Origin: Nitrospirota bacterium
Lineage (GTDB): Bacteria; Nitrospirota; Nitrospiria; Nitrospirales; UBA8639
Direction: 5' to 3'
Assembly (NCBI GenBank): GCA_029881175.1
Contig: JAOUNC010000191.1
Span: forward strand, 1 to 5,933
DNA: 5,933 bases
Shown here: positions 1-4,762 of the stretch, in pieces
Layout of the letters: each line of letters opens with the position of its first letter
Position numbering within the stretch: the stretch's first letter is position 1
Notes under the pieces: model-generated
The model's database searches: none
The model's input: the letters and a program-made list of their open reading frames with translations, nothing else
Told to the model about the DNA's origin: nothing
Translations under genes and position numbers: made by a program

Positions 1-742
1 ATTGCCCCTGTAACGCTTGGTAATGTCCCGGGCTATCAATGCGGGAAAAGATATGAATGGTTCCATCATCCGTCCAGCCCTTTTGCTGCCAATAGCCTTG
101 ATAGTCACCGTTATACACTTCGATTTCCGTGATCCATTTCACATTTTTAATGCCATACAGTCCAGGCACAATTAACCGGACGGGAAACCCATGATCTTTC
201 GGTAACTTTTCCCCATTCATCAAATACGCCAACATCACGTCATCTTCCATGGCTCGGGAAAACGGAATACTATCGTGATACCCATCCGCCGCACGAAAAA
301 TCACATCTCGCGCCGTCTCCTCATCAGCCCCAACGTCTTGCAACAGTTTTTTCAGCGAAATACCCCGCCACATTGCCGTGCCTAAACTGGTGCCACCAGG
401 GAGCGTATCAATACACATCAAGGTCACAGCTTGATCAAACGACTCTCGATTCAACAGATCCCGCCACTTCATCACCAAACGGTTCTGTACCGCCCCTTTC
501 ACCACCATGTGCCATTGCTCCACATCCAAATCACGCGTGAAGTTGTATGACGCATCCATAAAATTGACCGTATAAAACTTATCATTCGGGGTAAAATACA
601 CCGTGTCTCGTGGCGGCACCGCAAACATAGAGCCCAAATCACACCCCGGCAAGGCGAAAGCCGCCGTCGCCAGTCCACCAAGAGCAAAAAGCCCTCGACG
701 GGTAACCGGGAGTGAAATTCCTGAAGATTGGCTTATAGACAT
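1..742 (-). CDS. Sulfite-oxidase-family molybdopterin oxidoreductase, Tat-exported putative lipoprotein (C-terminus outside window)
   Basis: The frame begins at ATG 742-740 and stays open to the left edge, giving 247 residues. Residues 14-19 read TRRGLF, a twin-arginine motif, followed by a hydrophobic stretch and a lipobox ALPGC ending at Cys34. This suggests Tat export of a folded cofactor-bearing protein and lipid anchoring outside the inner membrane. The rest matches the oxidoreductase molybdopterin-binding domain (SUOX/YedY type): LMCIDTLPGG with Cys110 as the expected molybdenum-ligating cysteine, AMWRGISLKKLL at 123-134, RAADGYHDSIP at 150-160, HGFPVRLIVPGLYG at 184-197, and the late YQGYWQQKGW at 214-223. 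The family oxidises sulfite or reduces methionine sulfoxide and similar substrates; the substrate cannot be told here. The C-terminal end, and any dimerisation domain or partner cytochrome gene, lie outside the window. The best Shine-Dalgarno-like run (complement of 767-774) sits 24 bases before the ATG, which is too far, so the start is supported mainly by the Tat signal. No in-frame start codon lies between them. Confidence 0.9.
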   Translation of the reverse strand, partial: MSISQSSGISLPVTRRGLFALGGLATAAFALPGCDLGSMFAVPPRDTVYFTPNDKFYTVNFMDASYNFTRDLDVEQWHMVVKGAVQNRLVMKWRDLLNRESFDQAVTLMCIDTLPGGTSLGTAMWRGISLKKLLQDVGADEETARDVIFRAADGYHDSIPFSRAMEDDVMLAYLMNGEKLPKDHGFPVRLIVPGLYGIKNVKWITEIEVYNGDYQGYWQQKGWTDDGTIHIFSRIDSPGHYQALQGQ

Positions 743-787
743 CGTTGAAAGGGTTATTATCCACCACTCCTTCCCCCGTGACAAGAT

Positions 788-802
788 TTGATTAACAATC
801 AA
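788..802. promoter_or_regulatory. Small palindrome TTGATT-AAC-AATCAA, possible operator
   Basis: Two perfectly complementary 6-base arms flank three bases, 46 to 60 bases upstream of the sulfite-oxidase-like ATG. The half-sites TTGAT/ATCAA resemble CRP/FNR-family sites, but the spacing between them is five bases rather than the four of a canonical FNR box. It could be an operator or part of a leader hairpin. With 6-base arms in A/T-rich DNA, chance remains quite possible. Confidence 0.25.
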
Positions 803-868
803 TCAAGAAGAAAAATGTGGAAGAGACAAGGAAGAACTCCCCTCCTATGAGCTTATTCATCATTTTTC

Positions 869-1164
869 CTATGGTTTAGAATCAAAAAATCCAACAGGAA
901 AGGGAATAAATCTTTTCATGTGATTAAGAAGATTGGGAAGGGCAAAATTAGTCAACAATAGATTTGCCCCCTCAATGATGGAAGAGTCCCCCGGTGCAAG
1001 AATTTCGTATCGGAATCCCCGTGGATAACATCCCGGGCCTTCACAAGGTTTCCTTTAAATGCCTTTGCATGCGCCACCTTGAACGGCAAGAGAACTACTA
1101 CGTCCGACAACAGGGCCAACATAATAGGAAAGAGCCTCCGTGCAGATAACCCTGTCGAAAACAT
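869..1164 (-). pseudogene. Doubtful small secreted-protein gene, apparently frameshifted
   Basis: An ATG at 1164-1162 is preceded by AGAGG at a workable distance. It opens a frame with a signal-peptide look: SARR, then a hydrophobic run LFPIMLALLSDVVVLLPF, then an AHA possible signal-peptidase site. This frame ends after 70 residues with TGA at 954-952. Starting at the C run 1017-1020 (GGGG in the coding sense), a different minus-strand frame is open down to TAG at 871-869 and reads more like protein (RYEILAPGDSSIIEGA). One missing G in that run would join the two into a protein of about 98 residues. I recognise no family. The alternatives are a short intact secreted peptide at 952-1164, or no gene at all. 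Confidence 0.22.
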
Positions 1165-1411
1165 AACACCTCTCATTTTCTCAGTGGTGAGTTCTTTCTG
1201 CCTGAGATTGGCAAAGTGTATTTCAGCAGGGAATCCTTGTAAAGAACAAGATTCTCCAAAGTTAAAAGAATGGAAATAGAGGCGAAAGAAATGGGGCAGA
1301 AACACGATTGTCGATTCAGCAAATCACTGTCAATAACTTTTCCAAAAGATGAAAAACCATGAGTTCGTCAAGTTCCTGTGTTGCCAAAATTCCTAGCACA
1401 ACAGATCTGGC

Positions 1412-1416
1412 AGGAG
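1412..1416 (+). promoter_or_regulatory. Shine-Dalgarno AGGAG that decides the amidohydrolase start
   Basis: AGGAG lies five bases before ATG 1422. The upstream in-frame ATG at 1359 has no purine-rich element at a suitable distance. The 21 codons between them encode a serine-rich segment unlike the conserved family N-terminus. The start at 1422 is therefore preferred. Confidence 0.7.
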
Positions 1417-1421
1417 TGGAC

Positions 1422-2642
1422 ATGAATAGGGCGCCACCTTACAATCAAAAAATGCAAAACATACGTCACGACAACATACTTGAAGGTATTTTGATCACCC
1501 TCCGCGGCTCCCTTGCGGCTTGTCCGGAAGTGGCTGGTTCGGAGTTCATGACTTCAACGATCATCGAGCATTTCTTGCATTCCTACGTGCCCGACAAACT
1601 GTTGACCCAACTCGGCGGGTATGGGGTCGCCGCGGTCTATGAAGGGAAACATCCAGGGCCAACAGTGATGATACGCTGTGAACTCGATGGGCTACCTGTA
1701 GAAGACGCAGACAAAGACCAATGGCTCGTTCCTGGAGCGAACATCGCCCACCGGTGCGGTCATGACGGACATATGGCGATCGTGGCGGGCCTGGCACCGT
1801 TGCTTCATCACACGCCGCCCGGTTGTGGGCGAGTCGTATTATTGTTCCAGCCGGCAGAGGAAACAGGGGAAGGCGCACGTACGATCATCGATGATCCGAA
1901 CTTCGAGAAGATCCGCCCGGACTATGCTATGACCCTGCACAATCTCCCTGGGTTTCCCAAGGGGCACATCGTCTATCGACGTGGAACATTCGCCAGTGCG
2001 TCAGTCGGGATGAAAGTTCGTCTCCTCGGCCAGGCCTCCCACGCGGCCGAGCCGGAACAAGCTCGATCTCCTGCAAACGCGGTGCGACACCTACTGGCTG
2101 AGCTTCCCAAACTCAGCAGAGTCACGGACAATCCCTATTGTATGGTCACACTGACTCATGCCCAGCTGGGGCTCATGTCGTTTGGACTCACACCGGGAGA
2201 AGCGACGGTGTGCGCCACGCTGCGTGCCGCTTCGACGGCGAGCCTTCAAGCCTTGAGACTCGAAGCTGAGGAATGTGTTCGCGATTGTGCGGCGGCAGAA
2301 CTGCTCTTTGCAGAAATCGAATGGGTGCAGGATTTTCCAGCGACGGTGAACGATGACATTTTGGTTGATACCTTGGAGCGCGTGTGTCTCGATGCAGGAA
2401 TTGTAGCCATTGAAATTCCCAAACCGTTCCGCTGGTCCGAGGATTTTGGCCATTTTGCCGATGTTTGCTCCATCCTCCATTTTGGTCTCGGCATCGGTGA
2501 ACACGCGCCTGGCCTCCATCAGCCTGATTATGAATTCTGCGACGAGACGATTCTGATTGCCGTAAGTGGATTTTATGAAATGATCAACGCGTTGCTGATG
2601 AAATACGGAACCCGCAAAGAGAAAGCCCCAACCGGCACTTGA
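1422..2642 (+). CDS. M20-family metal-dependent amidohydrolase/peptidase (406 aa)
   Basis: The product resembles the M20D group (hippurate, N-acyl-amino-acid and IAA-amino-acid hydrolases), two-domain cytoplasmic enzymes that cleave amide bonds using a pair of metal ions. Counting from ATG 1422, RCELDGLPVE lies at 85-94 and HRCGHDGHM at 110-118. By analogy with ILL2-type enzymes, Cys112 and His114 are metal ligands. QPAEETGEGA at 143-152 supplies the catalytic base Glu146 and ligand Glu147, LHNLPGFP at 172-179 supplies His173, and GLHQPDYEF at 364-372 supplies His366. WSEDF at 338-342 is another family signature. All expected ligands are present and the length is normal, so it should be active. 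The middle segment around GQASHAAEPE (203-212) belongs to the lid/dimerisation domain. There is no signal peptide. It stands alone, with no same-strand partner gene nearby, so the substrate is open: N-acyl amino acid, hippurate-like or peptide. The segment LHNLPGFPKG recalls a subfamily I associate with Bacteroidota; that is from memory and would need a search. No terminator is evident after the stop. Confidence 0.93.
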   Translation: MNRAPPYNQKMQNIRHDNILEGILITLRGSLAACPEVAGSEFMTSTIIEHFLHSYVPDKLLTQLGGYGVAAVYEGKHPGPTVMIRCELDGLPVEDADKDQWLVPGANIAHRCGHDGHMAIVAGLAPLLHHTPPGCGRVVLLFQPAEETGEGARTIIDDPNFEKIRPDYAMTLHNLPGFPKGHIVYRRGTFASASVGMKVRLLGQASHAAEPEQARSPANAVRHLLAELPKLSRVTDNPYCMVTLTHAQLGLMSFGLTPGEATVCATLRAASTASLQALRLEAEECVRDCAAAELLFAEIEWVQDFPATVNDDILVDTLERVCLDAGIVAIEIPKPFRWSEDFGHFADVCSILHFGLGIGEHAPGLHQPDYEFCDETILIAVSGFYEMINALLMKYGTRKEKAPTGT

Positions 2643-2801
2643 TTGAGCGCAATGATGGCCGTCGTTCCTACTGCCAAAGAGGGCAAATTCAAAAAGCTGC
2701 CCTAACCGAAACGAAAACCCGCCGAAGTGATGAGTGAAGTGCTCAAGAGTACGGCCAAAGCATTTTCCCCATTCCTATTCTCAAATTTTAAAGAGTGCTG
2801 A
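2643..2801 (+). pseudogene. Decayed reading frame after the amidohydrolase, split by one stop codon
   Basis: In the same frame as the amidohydrolase, just past its TGA, a short frame starts at ATG 2652 and ends at TAA 2703-2705 after 17 codons. The frame continues open from 2706 to TGA 2799-2801, including a protein-like lysine/alanine-rich stretch, PKRKPAEVMSEVLKSTAKAF. This looks like a small basic gene inactivated by one nonsense change, but it is short enough to be chance. I recognise no family. An internal ATG at 2730-2732 could in principle start a 23-residue peptide. Confidence 0.25.
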
Positions 2802-2808
2802 TTCCTAG

Positions 2809-3021
2809 CATGGGGATGTTGAAAGCAAATGGCTCACTTTTCAAGATGGAATAAGCAAGGCGGATTTTTTCAACATTCCCTTGTTGGACGATGGGCCGGT
2901 ATGGTGGCGCATTGTCTTCGACGTGCCAGATGATGCCACGGCTGCTGCCGTCATGATGGGGGATGCTCGAAAGGAAAGGTTCGCCCCGAAACCCTACGAG
3001 CCTTTAAGGAAAATGAAATGA
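2809..3021 (+). pseudogene. Gene remnant: 70-codon open frame without a start codon
   Basis: Directly after an in-frame TAG at 2806-2808, a frame stays open for 70 codons to TGA 3019-3021. It reads like real protein: KWLTFQDGISKADFF, then GPVWWRIVFDVPDDATAAAV, then a basic end around YEPLRKMK. There is no ATG or GTG near its beginning; the first ATG pair falls past the middle. This suggests the 3' part of a gene whose 5' end is lost. The PDDATAAAV segment faintly resembles the end of GYD-type domains, but the WW pair and the tail do not, so no family is assigned. It is in a different frame from the broken frame at 2643-2801, so the two could be pieces of one degraded locus only if frameshifts occurred. 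Confidence 0.4.
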
Positions 3022-3049
3022 AGGGAATGGTAGACAAGATTACATGAAT

Positions 3050-3189
3050 AGGGTCTGGCCCTGTATTAGGTGATCGCCAATAACAGAAGATATCACAAGA
3101 GCAAAACATCGCAAAGTTTCAGGCCGCAGGCTTAACGTACACATGGCTGCTCTTGGGAAAGGTTTGCCCAATTCCCCTCCCTGTATTAG
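3050..3189. repeat. Structured repeat-like element with 11-base direct repeats and nested inverted repeats
   Basis: CCCTGTATTAG occurs at 3059-3069 and again at 3179-3189, offset by exactly 120 bases. The left copy sits in a small hairpin, AATAGGG-tctgg-CCC-tg-TATT (about 3047-3066). Between the copies, AAGAGCA (3097-3103) faces TGCTCTT (3148-3154), a 7-base inverted repeat enclosing smaller complementary pieces, GCC-gca-GGC and AGTT/AAC. The layout suggests a REP/MITE-like mobile intergenic element or a structured RNA. A 60-codon open frame on the minus strand (3222-3040) lies over it and encodes LIQG at both direct repeats; I treat it as a by-product of the repeat, not a gene. No transposase is nearby. 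Whether the element has other copies cannot be seen from one window. Confidence 0.35.
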
Positions 3190-3235
3190 ATAGGATTTTG
3201 AATCTTCTTTTCGTTCATTCAATTAGGAAAGGATT

Positions 3236-3340
3236 ATGTCTGATTCTTCGTGCTTGTTTTTTTTAGGCAACCAGTCTATCCTTCAACAGTTTATTTCTCC
3301 GAGCACACACCTTGAAACAAAAAATTCTTATTGTCGATGA
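3236..3340 (+). CDS. Possible 34-codon upstream ORF overlapping the response-regulator start
   Basis: ATG 3236 follows AGGAAAGGA (3225-3233), the best ribosome-binding site in this region. The frame runs to TGA 3338-3340, past the TTG start of the regulator at 3312 and in a different frame (the regulator lies in +1 relative to it). It would encode MSDSSCLFFLGNQSILQQF and a further 15 residues with no recognised family. It includes a run of eight T (3257-3264), but slipping +1 there meets a TAG at 3264-3266, so fusion to the regulator through that run is ruled out. It may be a leader peptide that tunes regulator translation, or simply unused. The good ribosome-binding site is the only support. 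Confidence 0.3.
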   Translation: MSDSSCLFFLGNQSILQQFISPSTHLETKNSYCR

Positions 3341-4685
3341 CGACTTCGACATCGTCAAAAGTCTCGAAAGCCGATTGCAATGGCTCGGATACCAGATTTT
3401 CACCGCGCAAGATGGCCTTCCCGCGCTAGGAATAATAAATAAGGAAAAACCCGCGCTTGTGCTCCTTGATTTGGAACTCCCTACCCTTTCCGGACTCGAG
3501 CTCCTCAAACGCCTGCCACAACTCAGTCACATGCCGATTGTCATCATTATGACGGCGTTTGGGAGTATTGAACGCGCCGTCGAAGCTATGAAATTGGGGG
3601 CGTTAGATTTTATCATCAAACCCTTTGACCAAGGGTATTTAAAGGTTCAAATCAAAAAGGCCCTGGACCAAGACGCACTCAGACATAAAGGGCAATGTGT
3701 GCAATCTCAAATCGACGAGCGTTATGCGGCCATTGTTGGAGAGAGTCAGGAAATGCAAACGGTTCTGAAAACCGCGCGACAAGCTGCCAACACGGATGTC
3801 TCCGTCCTCTTAATGGGGGAAACGGGAACGGGGAAGGAGCTCCTGGCCCGGTCCATTCACCGGTGGAGCCCCCGTGGCCATAAACCTTTTATGGTAATCA
3901 ACTGCGCCGCCTTACCGGAAAGTTTGTTAGAGAACGAACTATTTGGACATGAAAGGGGAGCCTATACGGGAGCAACGGAAAGACAGGCAGGCAAACTTGA
4001 GGCTGCCGATGGAGGAACAGTATTCCTAGATGAAATCGGAGACATGCCTATAACGTTTCAATGCCGACTGCTCAGGCTTTTACAAGACAAAGAATTTCAT
4101 CGAATTGGCGGAACACAATCACTGCAAGTTGACGTCCGTTTTATTGCTGCAACGAATAAAAATCTCTCGCAAGGTATTGGTGACGGTACGTTTCGACAAG
4201 ATTTATTTTTCCGCCTGAATGTATTCCCAATCACCTTGCCACCATTGCGCGCCCGTATGACTGATCTTGCCGAATTGGCAGCCTCGGTGCTGAACCGCGA
4301 AAGAAACAGAACCACAAATGGAGTTAAAAGGCTGGGAGAAAATACATTAAACCTGATGAAACAATATCATTGGCCAGGAAATATTCGGGAATTGGAAAAT
4401 GTCCTCATAAGAGCCTCAATTCTCTCCCAAGGACAGGAGATCGACCCGACTGCCCTTTGCCTGGAAAAGACGACCCCTTCCCTGGCCAAATTACCCACTC
4501 AAATTTCGACCAACGAATCCTATCATGAACACATGGAAACGTTTAGCAAAGAAGTGATTATCGACGCACTCAGAAAAACTGACTGGAATCAAACCAAGGC
4601 GGCAGCCTACCTCAAGCTTCAACGAACCTATTTCACCAAATTACTCAAGCAAAAACATATTCCGACCAAACCTCCCCAAGCGTAA
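3312..4685 (+). CDS. NtrC-family sigma-54-dependent response regulator (REC, AAA+, Fis-type HTH), 457 aa
   Basis: This is a cytoplasmic transcription activator that, when phosphorylated by a sensor kinase, remodels sigma-54 RNA polymerase at -24/-12 promoters. The receiver domain spans about residues 3-120, with acidic pocket D9-D11, phospho-acceptor Asp53 (LLDLELP), Thr81 and Lys103 (IIKPF). The AAA+ domain spans about 140-370: Walker A GETGTGKE at 169-176, the sigma-54-contacting loop GAYTGA at 216-221 (tyrosine where GAFTGA is commonest), Walker B GGTVFLDEIGD at 234-244, the arginine-finger region FRQDLFFRLNVFP at 294-306, and sensor II WPGNIRELEN at 354-363. The C-terminal Fis-type helix-turn-helix is near 424-448 (WNQTKAAAYLKLQRTYFTKLL). 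Every active element is intact. The start is TTG: it is the only start codon between the in-frame TAG at 3264-3266 and the receiver domain, and its Shine-Dalgarno is weak (GAG at 3301-3303). No kinase gene precedes it on the same strand; a kinase gene converges on it from the right. Target genes cannot be inferred. Confidence 0.96.
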   Translation: MKQKILIVDDDFDIVKSLESRLQWLGYQIFTAQDGLPALGIINKEKPALVLLDLELPTLSGLELLKRLPQLSHMPIVIIMTAFGSIERAVEAMKLGALDFIIKPFDQGYLKVQIKKALDQDALRHKGQCVQSQIDERYAAIVGESQEMQTVLKTARQAANTDVSVLLMGETGTGKELLARSIHRWSPRGHKPFMVINCAALPESLLENELFGHERGAYTGATERQAGKLEAADGGTVFLDEIGDMPITFQCRLLRLLQDKEFHRIGGTQSLQVDVRFIAATNKNLSQGIGDGTFRQDLFFRLNVFPITLPPLRARMTDLAELAASVLNRERNRTTNGVKRLGENTLNLMKQYHWPGNIRELENVLIRASILSQGQEIDPTALCLEKTTPSLAKLPTQISTNESYHEHMETFSKEVIIDALRKTDWNQTKAAAYLKLQRTYFTKLLKQKHIPTKPPQA

Positions 4686-4710
4686 CCGAAACCCTGAAAC
4701 GGCCAGGGCG

Positions 4711-4762
4711 TTGAGTTCGGCCTGCAGATCACAAAATGTTCTAACGGCAGGCCCCAACTCAA
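4711..4762. terminator. Long imperfect hairpin between convergent genes, possible bidirectional terminator
   Basis: TTGAGTTCGGCCTGC (4711-4725) pairs with GCAGGCCCCAACTCAA (4747-4762), giving two 7-base-pair helices separated by a one-versus-two-base internal loop. Inside, AGA/TCT (4726-4728 and 4740-4742) and ACA/TGT (4731-4733 and 4737-4739) can extend the stem to an AAA loop. It starts 26 bases after the regulator stop, and its right arm overlaps the stop codon of the converging kinase gene (4759-4761), so it can fold in transcripts of both genes. It lacks a T tract on either side, so it is not a classic intrinsic terminator. It could act as a 3'-end stabiliser or be a dispersed palindromic repeat. 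A weaker 5-base hairpin (CCCTG 4692-4696 with CAGGG 4704-4708) precedes it. Confidence 0.45.

Larger units (their letters stand above)
743..1421. other. Divergent intergenic region between the sulfite-oxidase-like gene and the amidohydrolase gene
   Basis: About 680 bases separate the two divergently oriented genes. The stretch is more A/T-rich than the genes and holds no intact gene that I can support. It contains the palindrome at 788-802 and the doubtful minus-strand frame at 869-1164, each listed separately. A plus-strand frame opens at 1359 and runs into the amidohydrolase, but its first 21 codons are probably untranslated. I found no convincing -35/-10 pair or sigma-54 (-24/-12) site on either strand; promoters for both genes are expected here but cannot be placed by eye. 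Confidence 0.6.

Noticed and set aside
792..863. Twenty-three-codon minus-strand ORF upstream of the sulfite-oxidase-like gene (ATG 863)
   Set aside because: AGGA is only a few bases away, but the peptide is tiny and low-complexity, and nothing else supports translation.
1359..1421. Longer amidohydrolase N-terminus starting at ATG 1359
   Set aside because: It has no Shine-Dalgarno and a serine-rich non-conserved extension, whereas ATG 1422 has AGGAG five bases upstream.
2091..2519. Minus-strand frame of 142 codons inside the amidohydrolase gene
   Set aside because: It is antisense to conserved amidohydrolase motifs and has no protein-family character.
3148..3172. Sigma-54 (-24/-12) promoter at TTGGGAAAGGTTTGCC
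   Set aside because: The spacing between the GG and GC elements is nine bases or fewer instead of ten, and the CAC part of the -24 element is absent.
3040..3222. Sixty-codon minus-strand frame as a gene
   Set aside because: It overlies the repeat-like element, encodes the same LIQG at the two direct repeats, has no recognised family and no clear ribosome-binding site.
3198..3226. Sigma-70 promoter TTGAAT-17-AATTAG before the regulator
   Set aside because: The spacing is right but the -10 hexamer matches the consensus at only three of six positions; too weak to annotate.
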